From: Acinetobacter sp. ANC 4470
GTDB lineage: Bacteria; Pseudomonadota; Gammaproteobacteria; Pseudomonadales; Moraxellaceae
Assembly: GCF_002135335.1 (NCBI RefSeq)
Contig: NZ_NEGC01000002.1
Location: 124,001 to 188,000, forward strand
DNA: 64,000 nucleotides
Direction: 5' to 3'
A model generated the notes under the pieces. It saw nothing but the letters and a program-made list of their open reading frames with translations. It ran no database searches and had not been told where the DNA came from. A program made the translations under genes and the position numbers. This document shows, in pieces, positions 19,712-29,008 of this stretch. The stretch's first letter is position 1. Each line of letters begins with the position of its first letter.

Positions 19712-21160
19712 ATGAACAGTCAAACAAAAATAACTTCAATGACACCACATTCTTTTGACATTCAGCACTTACATGATGTGCTAGAACAACAAAAATCTGC
19801 CTATCAACGCCATCCTTTACCAACAGCAAAGGAACGCATTGACCGTTTAGCACGTCTAAAGCGTATCTTAGTTAAGTACCAAGATCAATTTGCCGAAGCA
19901 ATTAACCAAGACTATGGTAACCGTTCTATTAGCGAAACCAAAATCGGCGAGCTACTTACCTGTCTTGAACATATTAAATATTATAGCAAGCATTTGACCA
20001 ATTGGATGAAACCTTCGAAACGCCATGTCGGAATTATTCATCAACCAGCAAAGGCTTGGGTTCAATATCAACCTTTAGGTGTAGTCGGCATTATTACCCC
20101 TTGGAACTATCCTTTATTATTGTCTGTTGGTCCTCTCATTTGTGCAATTGCGGCTGGTAACCATGCCATGATCAAAATCTCAAGTGCATCAAGCCAGTTT
20201 GGTCAGGTTCTTGAAAAAGCGCTCAATGAAGCATTTCCAATCGAATTAGTCGCAGTCTTCAATGGTGGCGGACAAATCTCCGATGCTTTTAGCCATTTAG
20301 CCTTCGATAAAATTATTTTCACAGGTTCTACCGAAATTGGCAAAACAGTCATGGCCGCAGCAGCGCAAAATTTAGTGCCTGTCATTTTAGAACTCGGTGG
20401 GAAATCACCTGTATTGGTTCACCCTTCTATCGATTTACAAGATGTTGCGCAGCGTCTGGCTGCAGGTAAATTATGGAATTCAGGACAAACCTGTGTTGCA
20501 CCCGACTATATGTTCTTACCTAAAGGCAAAACGGCTGAATTTATAGAGCACTATAGTACGTATGTCTCAGAAATGTACCCAAATATTGAATATAATCAAG
20601 ACTACACCTCTATTATTAATGACAAACAATACAATCGCCTACAAGGTTATTTAGAAGATGCCCGCAATCAGGGTGCTAAAATTATTGAAGTTAATCCTGC
20701 ACATGAAAATTTAAGCTTAGTTCGAAAAATTGCACCAACTTTATTGACTGGTGTAACCACAGACATGCTGATTATGAAAGAAGAAATTTTTGGTCCTATT
20801 CTGCCTATTCTAGAATATGATCAAATTGACGATGTTATTGCGTTTATTAATAGCCGTCCTCGTCCACTTGCATTATACTACTTCGACTTTGATCAAGCGC
20901 GTGCTGATTATGTCGCACAGCGTACTCATTCAGGGCATTTCGGACAAAACACGGTTTTGACCCATGTTGCACAAGATGACTTACCTTTTGGTGGGGTCGG
21001 TGCTTCAGGTATGGGGAAATACCATGGTCCAGAAGGTTTCTTCAGTTTGTCACATGAACGGTCAGTGATGTCTAATCCTAAGCTGTATAGCTTAAAATTT
21101 ATTCTTCCACCGTTTAACAAGCCGATTCATCGACTAATTTCCAAGACCCTTCTTCGATAA
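19712..21160 (+). CDS. Coniferyl-type NAD(P)-dependent aldehyde dehydrogenase
   Basis: 482 residues of the ALDH superfamily, closest by eye to the coniferyl aldehyde dehydrogenase group (CalB). It has GVVGIITPWNYPLLLSVGPL for cofactor binding, FTGSTEIGK, the general base Glu227 in LELGGKSP, and the nucleophile Cys261 in NSGQTCVAP. A hydrophobic, basic C-terminal tail (LKFILPPFNKPIHRLISKTL) suggests membrane association. It probably oxidises aromatic or fatty aldehydes; the real substrate is not visible. Likely controlled by the divergent TetR protein. Confidence 0.88.
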   Translation: MNSQTKITSMTPHSFDIQHLHDVLEQQKSAYQRHPLPTAKERIDRLARLKRILVKYQDQFAEAINQDYGNRSISETKIGELLTCLEHIKYYSKHLTNWMKPSKRHVGIIHQPAKAWVQYQPLGVVGIITPWNYPLLLSVGPLICAIAAGNHAMIKISSASSQFGQVLEKALNEAFPIELVAVFNGGGQISDAFSHLAFDKIIFTGSTEIGKTVMAAAAQNLVPVILELGGKSPVLVHPSIDLQDVAQRLAAGKLWNSGQTCVAPDYMFLPKGKTAEFIEHYSTYVSEMYPNIEYNQDYTSIINDKQYNRLQGYLEDARNQGAKIIEVNPAHENLSLVRKIAPTLLTGVTTDMLIMKEEIFGPILPILEYDQIDDVIAFINSRPRPLALYYFDFDQARADYVAQRTHSGHFGQNTVLTHVAQDDLPFGGVGASGMGKYHGPEGFFSLSHERSVMSNPKLYSLKFILPPFNKPIHRLISKTLLR

Positions 21161-21215
21161 CTGATCAAGGCATGAGCTATCACACATAATCATGCTGCGT
21201 TTTTATTAAATTCGC

Positions 21216-21244
21216 TTGTCTTTTAAGCGTATTTTTGGTATAAA
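21216..21244 (+). promoter_or_regulatory. Sigma-70 promoter of rpmB-rpmG
   Basis: TTGTCT (21216-21221), 17-bp spacer, TATAAA (21239-21244), about 78 nt before the rpmB start. Confidence 0.7.
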
Positions 21245-21321
21245 ACGCCCCTTGAATGATTTCATCCGTTTACTTTTAATGACTAGCGCACAATCGGTGC
21301 CGTCTAGCAATGGAGTTCACC

Positions 21322-21558
21322 ATGTCTAAGGTTTGCCAAGTTACCGGCAAGCGTCCTATCGTTGGTAACAACGTATCGCACGCAAACAACAAAACCAAAC
21401 GCCGGTTCGAGCCGAACCTGCATCACCACCGTTTTTGGGTAGAAAGCGAAAAACGTTTTGTACGTCTTCGCCTAACCACTAAAGGTATGCGTATTATCGA
21501 CAAATTGGGTATCGAGAAAGTTCTTGCGGACATTCGTGCTCAAGGTCAAAAGGTCTAA
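21322..21558 (+). CDS. rpmB: 50S ribosomal protein L28
   Basis: 78 residues starting [12 protein letters not shown], with [19 protein letters not shown] and a C-terminal [16 protein letters not shown]. This is the normal L28 length and pattern. The ATG at 21322 is used rather than one 12 nt upstream. Twelve nt separate it from rpmG, the usual pair. Confidence 0.98.
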   Translation: MSKVCQVTGKRPIVGNNVSHANNKTKRRFEPNLHHHRFWVESEKRFVRLRLTTKGMRIIDKLGIEKVLADIRAQGQKV

Positions 21559-21570
21559 GGAGTCTGAACC

Positions 21571-21726
21571 ATGCGTGATAAAATTCGTCTAGTTTCTTCA
21601 GCTGGTACAGGTTATTTCTATACCACTACTAAGAACAAACGTACTATGCCGGAAAAAATGGAAATCAAGAAATTTGATCCAAAAATCCGTCAACACGTAA
21701 TTTTCAAAGAAGCTAAAATTAAATAA
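21571..21726 (+). CDS. rpmG: 50S ribosomal protein L33
   Basis: 51 residues: [20 protein letters not shown], then [17 protein letters not shown] and a Lys-rich end. It is the zinc-free form, lacking the CxxC pairs of the zinc-binding paralogue. TAAGGAG precedes the ATG. Second gene of the rpmB operon. Confidence 0.97.
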
Positions 21727-21740
21727 TTTTTGCTTTTTAA

Positions 21741-21765
21741 AAAAACGACCTTTTGGGTCGTTTTT
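21741..21765 (+). terminator. Terminator after rpmG
   Basis: Stem AAAAACGACC / GGTCGTTTTT with a 5-nt loop and a long T-run. Confidence 0.92.
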
Positions 21766-21865
21766 TTTGCATTTTTTTTGCCCGACTTGGTAAACTTTAA
21801 AATAATCTTTTGGCATTTTTTGTGCTTGTCCTTTTTACCCTTAACATAGGCTTAAGGAGTTTTTA

Positions 21866-23584
21866 GTGCCTCATGACATAGATCTGATTATATTACTGGC
21901 CGTTGGCTTTGGACTTGCGCTTGTTTTTGGCTATATTGCCGCTCGTATGCGCCTCCCCCCCCTTATTGGCTATCTCATTGCTGGGATTATTATTAGTCCA
22001 AATACGCCCGGCATCGTCGCAGATATGCATCTTGCCAACCAACTGGCTGAACTTGGGGTCATGTTCCTGATGTTTGGTGTTGGAATGCACTTCTCCTTAA
22101 GTGATTTAATGCAGGTACGTCGCATTGCTTTACCTGGGGCGATTTTACAAATTGCTGTAGCCACCTTACTGGGAATAGGTGTCTCCATGATGTGGGGCTG
22201 GAGTTTTGGTTCCGCCTTAGTTTTTGGTTTAAGTCTTTCCTGTGCCAGTACTGTCGTTTTACTCAAAGCCTTAGGTGATCGGGGTTTACTCAACTCAGTC
22301 AATGGAAAAATTGCCGTGGGCTGGTTATTGGTTGAAGACTTGGTTATGGTTCTGGTCTTGGTTCTCCTACCTGCCACAGCAGTTTTACTGGGTGGAACTC
22401 CTATTGCAGGATCAGACCCTGCTGAAAATACCTGGATGACCTTAGCAATCACCTTGCTTAAAGTGACTGGTTTTATTGCCTTTATGTTGATTATTGGCAA
22501 ACGCTTAGTCCCCTTTATTATGCAAATTGTGGTGCGTTTAGGTTCACGTGAACTCTTTACCCTAACGGTAGTTGCTGCGGCGGTCTCTATTGCTTTTGGC
22601 GCCTATAAAGTTTTTGGCGTATCGATGGCACTCGGTGCATTCTTTGCCGGTATGGTGGTGAAAGAATCGGACTTTAGTCACCGTGCTGAAGAAGAAACTT
22701 TACCACTACGTGAAATTTTCTCCATTCTATTCTTTGTTTCTGTCGGCATGTTGTTCGACCCCAAAATTTTGATCGAACAACCGCTGCATGTACTTGCAGT
22801 AGTTGGCATTATTATGATTGGTAAAACTATTGCCGCTATGGCACTGGTGCTGTTTTTCCGCTACCCAATCAATACGGCCTTAACCGTAGGTGCAAGTCTG
22901 GCACAAATTGGCGAGTTCTCCTTTATTCTGGCAACTTTGGGGGTGTCTCTACAACTCTTATCACTTGAAGGTCAAAACCTAATTCTTGCTGGCGCCCTGA
23001 TCTCGATCACCTTAAATTCTTTTGTATTTTCTGCGATTGAACCTATTCAAAACTGGATTCGAGAGCGCTCGCATTTGGCGCGTTTACTCGAACGTAGTGG
23101 TGATCCGCTCTCTATGCTGCCAGATGAAGTCTCTCAAGACTATTTACGCGATCAGGTGGTTATTGTCGGGCATGGTGAAGTCGGGCGTCATATCACCAAA
23201 ACGTTAATGGCTCAAGATATTAAAGTGGTGATTGCAGAAGAAAACCGAGAAATTGTTGAAAATTTACGTGAGAAAGGGATTGCCGCGGTTTCTGGGCATG
23301 CTACCGAAGCGGGTGTACTAATTCAGGCACATATTCAACATGCACGTTTACTGGTGTTATCACCTATGGATATTTTAGATATTCATAAAATTGTCGATAT
23401 TGCCAAGACATTGAATCCGCAAATTCAGGTGCTTGTCTGTGCCGAAAGCAAGGAAGAAGCTGAAGTGATTCGTCGTGAAGCGATTGGCGAAGTTTATTTT
23501 GCCAAAGAAGAAATGGCGAAAAATATGACCAATCATATTCTCAATCAAATCCAGATTGCGCATCATCAAGATCCGACGCATTAA
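21866..23584 (+). CDS. ybaL: YbaL-type cation:proton antiporter (KefB family) with RCK domain
   Basis: 572 residues. An N-terminal Na+/H+-exchanger domain has about 12 membrane helices (to about residue 390) and the family stretches LPPLIGYLIAGIIISP and LAELGVMFLMFGVGMHFSL. A cytosolic RCK_N/TrkA domain with a Rossmann motif (VVIVGHGEVGRHI near residue 430) completes the YbaL/KefB layout. Probably monovalent-cation efflux for pH or osmotic balance. The start is GTG, supported by AAGGAG 7-8 nt upstream. It is shorter at the C-terminus than KefC. Confidence 0.88.
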   Translation: MPHDIDLIILLAVGFGLALVFGYIAARMRLPPLIGYLIAGIIISPNTPGIVADMHLANQLAELGVMFLMFGVGMHFSLSDLMQVRRIALPGAILQIAVATLLGIGVSMMWGWSFGSALVFGLSLSCASTVVLLKALGDRGLLNSVNGKIAVGWLLVEDLVMVLVLVLLPATAVLLGGTPIAGSDPAENTWMTLAITLLKVTGFIAFMLIIGKRLVPFIMQIVVRLGSRELFTLTVVAAAVSIAFGAYKVFGVSMALGAFFAGMVVKESDFSHRAEEETLPLREIFSILFFVSVGMLFDPKILIEQPLHVLAVVGIIMIGKTIAAMALVLFFRYPINTALTVGASLAQIGEFSFILATLGVSLQLLSLEGQNLILAGALISITLNSFVFSAIEPIQNWIRERSHLARLLERSGDPLSMLPDEVSQDYLRDQVVIVGHGEVGRHITKTLMAQDIKVVIAEENREIVENLREKGIAAVSGHATEAGVLIQAHIQHARLLVLSPMDILDIHKIVDIAKTLNPQIQVLVCAESKEEAEVIRREAIGEVYFAKEEMAKNMTNHILNQIQIAHHQDPTH

Positions 23585-23595
23585 TTTTAATCCAT

Positions 23596-23625
23596 AAAAA
23601 AACGCACTCTTTAGTGCGTTTTTTT
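23596..23625. terminator. Bidirectional terminator after ybaL
   Basis: Perfect 13-bp stem (23596-23608 with 23613-23625), CTTT loop, between convergent genes. Confidence 0.93.
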
Positions 23626-23634
23626 ATTAAGAAA

Positions 23635-23913
23635 TCAACTCAAATATTTAGGTGGCTCATCGATAATTTCTGCCTGCCATTCATTCATTTGTTTTTCCAT
23701 TAAAGCATATAAAGCAGCTTGCACCATATGCTGTGCAATCACTGGCATCTGATCACCCAACAGCGTCTTCACTTCATCATTAAAATGAATTTTAACTAAG
23801 GGTTCTTTTTCAGAGCCTGCATTTCGCAATGCCAACTCGCCACCTTCAAGTTGAACCAATTCTAAAATCGCTTCTTGATTACCAAATAATTCTTTCAACT
23901 GTTCTATAGACAT
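23635..23913 (-). CDS. Conserved hypothetical small acidic protein
   Basis: 92 residues, acidic, no signal peptide and no membrane helix. Begins MSIEQLKELFGNQEAILELV and ends IIDEPPKYLS. Predicted mixed helix/strand. I do not recognise a family. The adjacent gene upstream on the same strand is the DUF6586 gene, 104 bp away. Coding is supported by frame, codon use and a Shine-Dalgarno-like GGAG upstream. Confidence 0.75.
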   Translation of the reverse strand: MSIEQLKELFGNQEAILELVQLEGGELALRNAGSEKEPLVKIHFNDEVKTLLGDQMPVIAQHMVQAALYALMEKQMNEWQAEIIDEPPKYLS

Positions 23914-24017
23914 ATATCCTCCATGTTCAACATGGTGGCAAAGGCTGCTGCACTTTGCATTGCGTAGACTATTTATATAAGGTCAATGCTAAAAACTTCA
24001 AGAGCAGATCACAAAGA

Positions 24018-24521
24018 TTAAAACTCAACCATTTCGTTACGAAAACCATCAATCAGCTGGGTTAAATCACGATGCCATTCACGCAAAATTTTGCTATCAG
24101 GCAACCAAGCTTGTGGAGTTTGCGTCACTTTAATAATTAAATTTGATGATGTTTCATTTTCTGGTTCTGGCGCACTCGGTTCAGGTGCATATTGACACAT
24201 ACGATATGCACGCTTTAATTCTGCAATGAAACCGTGTTTTGCCAATTGCTGCATTACCGTAACTTCCGGAGAAACTTGTCCTTTTGCAGCCATATGTTCT
24301 TCAATAGACTTTAAAGTGGGTGCCAAGTCATTTAAACGATAATAACGCACCAATTCTTGTAAAAAAGCCAATACTGCACCATGCAAGTGAAAGACTGCTG
24401 CTTCACGATGTGCTTGTACTTGTTGAATATGTTCAATTTGCTCTGCTTGTTGACATGAAAGACGTGCAAAATACAGTTTTTGATTGGTACGGTCAGCATG
24501 GAAGCGAGCAACACGAGACAT
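24018..24521 (-). CDS. DUF6586-like protein
   Basis: 167 residues starting MSRVARFHADRTNQKLYFARL. The RTNQKLYFA segment is characteristic of DUF6586 proteins of Pseudomonas and Acinetobacter. It is mostly helical, with an HLHGAVLAFLQELVRYY stretch and an acidic Pro/Glu patch. Function unknown. I chose the ATG at 24521 because AGGAATATCACT precedes it; an in-frame start 24 nt upstream lacks a binding site. Confidence 0.75.
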   Translation of the reverse strand: MSRVARFHADRTNQKLYFARLSCQQAEQIEHIQQVQAHREAAVFHLHGAVLAFLQELVRYYRLNDLAPTLKSIEEHMAAKGQVSPEVTVMQQLAKHGFIAELKRAYRMCQYAPEPSAPEPENETSSNLIIKVTQTPQAWLPDSKILREWHRDLTQLIDGFRNEMVEF

Positions 24522-24628
24522 AGTGATATTCCTAAATTTTGGCATTTTTTACATAACTAAGATTAAACTTTATTTGAATCAATTCACAATAAGAATTATG
24601 CATGATCCATTTCAATTAAATAGATTTT

Positions 24629-24959
24629 TCATTTTGCAGGCACTTCAATCTTGCCCTTGATGGAGCGAACATTACTCAGCGACCAAGCAAAAATCTTCTG
24701 CCAATGATGAGCACACGCAGCTTCAATTTCATTGGGCTGCCAAACATGGACTGATTTGACATCGACTAAAAGCCACCGCGACACCCGACTCTTCATCAGC
24801 AGCATGCTTTAAATAATGTTGATTTTCGACAATCAGTAAATCTTTTAAGGGGAGTTGGTCAGGTTGCCATGAGCGAACTTCTAACGTTTTCATACCCTGC
24901 ACGATACGCATAGCATTGGGTGCAACAATGGACAGGGCTTGGAAATACCGTTTCATCAA
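24629..24959 (-). pseudogene. ASCH-domain protein gene with a single-base frameshift
   Basis: The first 69 codons or so read as an ASCH/EVE-like RNA- or nucleotide-binding domain (NAMRIVQGMKTLEVRSW, then LPLKDLLIVENQHYL). After GVAVA the frame shifts. Removing one base from the TTTT run (24768-24771) restores ALVDVKSVHVWQPNEIEAA and continues to WQKIFAWSLSNVRSIKG, stopping at 24629 for a protein of about 109 residues. As written, the ORF ends early with 8 or so unrelated residues. Either a recent one-base insertion or a homopolymer sequencing error. Confidence 0.8.
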
Positions 24960-24971
24960 TATAAATCCATA

Positions 24972-24995
24972 AAAAAGGAGCCAAAGCTCCTTTTT
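24972..24995 (-). terminator. Terminator after the RRM gene
   Basis: Perfect 10-bp stem AAAAAGGAGC / GCTCCTTTTT with loop CAAA, T-run on either strand. It lies 5 nt after the RRM gene stop. Confidence 0.9.
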
Positions 24996-24999
24996 ATCT

Positions 25000-25278
25000 T
25001 TATTTTGCTTCTGACTTCACTTCAGCTTTCTCTTCGGGCTTATTTTCCGCCTGTTTTACACGAATACCATGTCCGTGTAAACGAAGCGTATTTAAGCCTT
25101 TAATCGCTCTCACTGCTTCACGACCATGTGGCATATCGACAAAAGCAAAACCTTTAGATTTGCCTGTTGCAGGGTCTAGAACCAAAGTACACGCATTCAC
25201 AGTACCAAATGCTTGAAATAGCTTAAGTAATTCAGCTTCAGTTACTGTACGTTCTAAATTACGAACTAAAATTTTCAT
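25000..25278 (-). CDS. RRM-domain RNA-binding protein
   Basis: 92 residues: one RNA-recognition motif with RNP2 ILVRNL near the start and RNP1 KGFAFVDM at about residues 42-49, then a Lys/Glu-rich tail (ENKPEEKAEVKSEAK). Bacterial RRM proteins bind single-stranded RNA; some are cold- or light-regulated in other lineages. A monocistronic gene with its own terminator. Targets unknown. Confidence 0.9.
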   Translation of the reverse strand: MKILVRNLERTVTEAELLKLFQAFGTVNACTLVLDPATGKSKGFAFVDMPHGREAVRAIKGLNTLRLHGHGIRVKQAENKPEEKAEVKSEAK

Positions 25279-25377
25279 CTCACAACCTTTAAATAGGCAA
25301 AATCATCAAAAAGCACTCGCCTACTCGACTTTTTGAACTTCGCAATAAAAAAAACAAAATAACGCAATTGTTATAGT

Positions 25378-27366
25378 TTAATCGAGATCAATGCCAAAAT
25401 CTAAATTAATCGATTGGCGTTCGATTAAAGCACTTTTTACCGTTTGTTGACGGGTTTTGTGATGGGTTTCCATGGTACACAAATTGCGGGTTAAATCATT
25501 AAGAAAATAACTTTCCACTTTACGCCCTTGTTCATCGACCTGATCACGCGCCCAAAGGTTTAAACTCTGCTTGGTCAAAATCAATTCATTTTGTGCGCGG
25601 GTCAATGCCACATAAAGCACACGACGCTCTTCTTCGACATCATCAAAACTGCCTTGCGCACGTGCATGTGGATATTGCCCCGCAGTGACATTGGCCACAT
25701 AACAAACCTTCTGTTCTGTACCTTTGGCAGAGTGAATAGTGATCAGTGTGACCACATCATCTTCTGACTGGCGTTCAATTTCACTAATCGACACTGGATC
25801 GAGCACATATTCTTCTAAAAATCCACTGAGCTGTGAATGTTTCGATGCCAATTGTTTCACCAATTCAAAATCACCCTGACGGCGATTCCAATCTTTTTTA
25901 TAATTTTCAGCAAGCTGTGTTTCAATGGCTTGAATGCCAAGACTGACCGACTCTTTGACTTCATGGCGCAAGACATTCATTTGCTTCATGATCAATAACG
26001 TCTGGGCAGGAATCCGAGCGAATTTTTCCAACTTTTCAAAAATACCATCCATATCGGCTTGTTGTAAAAGTTGTTGTGCTAAACGACTTGCACCCACATC
26101 ACCCACACCATTCCACAGCGTCAAGAAACGCATCCACGCAATATCATCCAAAGGATTGGCAATCACTCGCAACAAACTTAATAAGTCTTTCACATGTGCA
26201 GTTTCAAGTAACTTCATTCCACCAATAAAACGGTAGGGCACATTGGCTTGAATACAGGCAGCTTCGATATGACGTGCGGCAAAACTTGAACGCACCAACA
26301 CCATATGATCGCGCCATGCATTTCCAGCTAAGTAATGACGCTCTTTGATGTCAATTGCAATCCATTTTGCTTCATCAAACTCATTGGGGAAAATGTGCAT
26401 TTTCGGCTTAACACCTTCACCACGATGCGCATCTAAGTGTTTGTCATATTTGATTTCACTTTGGTCAAGCAACCAATTCGACAAATCTAAAATTTCTTGA
26501 GTCGAGCGATAATTCTGTTCCAATTTAAAAATCTGCGCATCAGGTACACGCTCTTTAAAATGGTGAATATTTTCAAAATCTGCACCACGGAAACCGTAAA
26601 TCGATTGCGCATCATCGCCCACACAGAATAGGCTCACTTTATCTTTTAGCGGCTCAAGTAAAGCCCATTGCAGTGGATTAGTATCTTGCATTTCATCGAC
26701 CAACATGTGTTGGCAAATAGAAGAGACATAATCGACTAAGCCTTCAGATTGCTCTAGAGCTGAAGCTACGATTGCCAAAATATCATCATAATCCAAGAAG
26801 CTACGTGTACGTTTTCGTGCTTCGTACTCTTGCATCATTGTGGCAATTTGATCTTTAAATACAATATGTTCAGGATGTTGTTTTTCTAAAGCCACGCTCA
26901 GTTTTTGACGGGTATTTCGTGCAAAAGAATACAAATCACAAAGTTCTTTCGGTTTTGGCAGTTGATTCGGATTGTTTTTATCATCTTTACCGCGAATTAA
27001 ACGAAACATCATGATCTGGTCATCACGGTCAATAATCGTGAATTGTTCCAAGCCGAATGCTTTGGGCATACGGCGCAATAAATACATACAAAAAGTATGA
27101 AAAGTCGATGCGCGTAAACCTTTGGCTTGGTCGCCCAAAGCCAACTCTACACGTGCAACAATTTCACTGGCTGAACGGCGAGTAAAGGTTAGAATCTGAA
27201 TTTGATTGGCTGGCACACCTTGATCAATCAGATAGGCAGCACGTGCCACAATCGTTTTGGTCTTACCACAGCCTGCCCCTGCAAGCACCAAGCTATGTTT
27301 TGTTTCGGTGGTTGCTGCTTGCTTTTGTTGAGGGTTTAATTCATTAATCAGGGTGGCTAAACTCAT
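25378..27366 (-). CDS. UvrD/Rep-like superfamily 1 ATP-dependent helicase
   Basis: 662 residues. Motif I GAGCGKT (about residues 30-36), motif Ia TFTRRSASEI, motif II LVDEMQDTNPLQW, motif III GDDAQSIYGFRGAD, motif IV region QNYRSTQEIL, motif V VTLITIHSAKGTEQK, and motif VI VALTRAQNEL. A 3'-5' DNA helicase shape; it is shorter than UvrD (720) and lacks UvrD's own C-terminal tail, so it is a paralogue and not UvrD or Rep. Probably DNA repair or fork maintenance. Single gene, with a GAG sequence before the ATG. Confidence 0.9.
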   Translation of the reverse strand: MSLATLINELNPQQKQAATTETKHSLVLAGAGCGKTKTIVARAAYLIDQGVPANQIQILTFTRRSASEIVARVELALGDQAKGLRASTFHTFCMYLLRRMPKAFGLEQFTIIDRDDQIMMFRLIRGKDDKNNPNQLPKPKELCDLYSFARNTRQKLSVALEKQHPEHIVFKDQIATMMQEYEARKRTRSFLDYDDILAIVASALEQSEGLVDYVSSICQHMLVDEMQDTNPLQWALLEPLKDKVSLFCVGDDAQSIYGFRGADFENIHHFKERVPDAQIFKLEQNYRSTQEILDLSNWLLDQSEIKYDKHLDAHRGEGVKPKMHIFPNEFDEAKWIAIDIKERHYLAGNAWRDHMVLVRSSFAARHIEAACIQANVPYRFIGGMKLLETAHVKDLLSLLRVIANPLDDIAWMRFLTLWNGVGDVGASRLAQQLLQQADMDGIFEKLEKFARIPAQTLLIMKQMNVLRHEVKESVSLGIQAIETQLAENYKKDWNRRQGDFELVKQLASKHSQLSGFLEEYVLDPVSISEIERQSEDDVVTLITIHSAKGTEQKVCYVANVTAGQYPHARAQGSFDDVEEERRVLYVALTRAQNELILTKQSLNLWARDQVDEQGRKVESYFLNDLTRNLCTMETHHKTRQQTVKSALIERQSINLDFGIDLD

Positions 27367-27783
27367 GGTGTCTCATCGCGCTAGGTAGATGAATAGTTTA
27401 ACAGAGCTATAGATAAATTATGAATTTTAGCCTGATGATCATGGCATAGTTTGACATATAACAAATGCGTCAATCAAAATAAACCATTACAGATCAATCA
27501 TTACAACGACGATGGAATTAGCATTTATTTGAATCAAAGCAGTTTAAATCAACAAGAATGTCTGGATTTAATCCATACAATCTATCCAGACTTACTATGC
27601 AGATTTTTAATTTTAAAGAAAATTTGATACTAGACAAAACGGCATGAATGCCGTCCGTTGAATTGGGGGATAGGGACATCCCCCAATTCAACAAAGGATT
27701 TTTGTTACTTTTCATCCTTGAAAAGTACGGCATGACCTACGCAAAATTATTTAAGTTTATTGAGAATAATGTGGTCGTGATTG
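27367..27783. repeat. Intergenic region with a multi-hairpin palindromic element (copy 1)
   Basis: Three perfect dyads in a row: ACGGCAT-ga-ATGCCGT (27639-27654), a 15-bp stem with 6-nt loop (27657-27671 with 27678-27692), and TACTTTTCA-tcct-TGAAAAGTA (27706-27727), followed by CATGACCTACGCAAA. Dyad order and flanking words recur near 41.4 kb. A minus-strand reading frame of 71 codons crosses the element but has no independent support. Confidence 0.75.
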
Positions 27784-28926
27784 TTACGAAGTTAGCGCTA
27801 ATATCCTAGCAATATTCTGACAAGTTCTTTCCAAATTCTTCTCTGCATGGTCTAAAGCTGTTTGTAAATCACACGCACCATCAACAATACCAAAAATCGC
27901 AGTAAAGCCTTCTGCATAGAGCTCCTCTATGCCCTCACCCACATAGCCTGCACAGGCAATCACAGGTTTATTCAATTGCTTCGCCACTTGTGCCACACCA
28001 AACGGTGTTTTACCCAATTTGGTTTGAAAATCAATGCCACCTTCACCCGTAAAAACATAGTCTGCTTGAGCAATTTTCTCAGCCAATTGAGTTTGCTCAA
28101 TCACCAGTTCCACGCCTGAACGTATCTTTGCACCTGCAAATGCCATGAGACCAAAACCCAAACCACCCGCTGCGCCCGCGCCTGCTACATTTCGAATATT
28201 CAGTCCGAATTGCTGCTCAACCAAATCAGCAAAATGACTGAGGTTTTGATCAAGCTGTTTCACCATGTCAGGCGTTGCCCCTTTCTGCGCTCCAAACACA
28301 GACGATGCGCCCTGTTCACCACATAAAGGATTATTCACATCACTGGCAATCATGATTTCAACTTGCTTTAAACGAGCATCTAAAGCAGAAAGATCAATCT
28401 GATGAATTTGGTTTAGGTGCCCACCACCCACAGCAACTTCACCACCATCGATATCATAAAATTTCGCCCCTAAAGCCTGTGCCATACCTGCACCTGCGTC
28501 ATTGGTGACACTACCGCCTAAACCAATAATGATTTTAGTAACCCCCAGATCTAAAGCAGCTTTAATCATTTCCCCTGTTCCCAACGTTGTGGTCAGCAAA
28601 GGATTACGCTGCGATTTTTCCAGTAGATGAATGCCATTGGCTTTTGCCATTTCAATCACAGCTGTTTGAGCATTATCAAGTAAACCAAAATAAGTTTGAA
28701 CTTTTTGTGTCGATAACGGCCCCGTGACTTCACAAACAATCTGTTGTCCTGCCAATGCTGCCACCAAGGCGTCTACTGTTCCTTCACCACCATCTGCCAT
28801 CGGTACATGAATAAAAGTCGCATCGCTAAATACTTTTTCAATTCCGCGTTGCATCGCCTGACAAGCTTGTTCAGCAGTCATACTTTCTTTAAATGAATCT
28901 GGTGCAAGGACAAAGGTTTTAGCCAT
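27784..28926 (-). CDS. glxK: Glycerate kinase
   Basis: 380 residues of the GlxK/GarK family, which phosphorylates glycerate (2-phosphoglycerate-forming type). Family motifs: APDSFKESMTAEQACQAM at the start, PMADGGEGT, IGLGGSVTNDAGAGMAQALG, and the C-terminal FTGEGGIDFQTKLGKTPFGVA. No glyoxylate or glucarate genes lie beside it, so the feeding pathway is not visible here. The symbol could equally be garK. Confidence 0.92.
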   Translation of the reverse strand: MAKTFVLAPDSFKESMTAEQACQAMQRGIEKVFSDATFIHVPMADGGEGTVDALVAALAGQQIVCEVTGPLSTQKVQTYFGLLDNAQTAVIEMAKANGIHLLEKSQRNPLLTTTLGTGEMIKAALDLGVTKIIIGLGGSVTNDAGAGMAQALGAKFYDIDGGEVAVGGGHLNQIHQIDLSALDARLKQVEIMIASDVNNPLCGEQGASSVFGAQKGATPDMVKQLDQNLSHFADLVEQQFGLNIRNVAGAGAAGGLGFGLMAFAGAKIRSGVELVIEQTQLAEKIAQADYVFTGEGGIDFQTKLGKTPFGVAQVAKQLNKPVIACAGYVGEGIEELYAEGFTAIFGIVDGACDLQTALDHAEKNLERTCQNIARILALTS

Positions 28927-28970
28927 AAGAGTTTATTTTTCTCGTTTGATTGATATCTATCATAAGCAAT

Positions 28971-28994
28971 AAAAAAAGCGCATATAGCGCTCTT
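28971..28994 (-). terminator. Terminator after the HdeD-like gene
   Basis: Stem AGCGC / GCGCT with a 5-nt loop; on the minus strand it is followed by seven T residues. Confidence 0.75.
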
Positions 28995-29008
28995 TGGTCG
29001 AATTTGAG

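Noticed and set aside
27518..27733. 71-codon minus-strand ORF before glxK
   Set aside because: It runs through three perfect dyads of a repeat element; composition follows the palindromes and there is no homology that I recognise.
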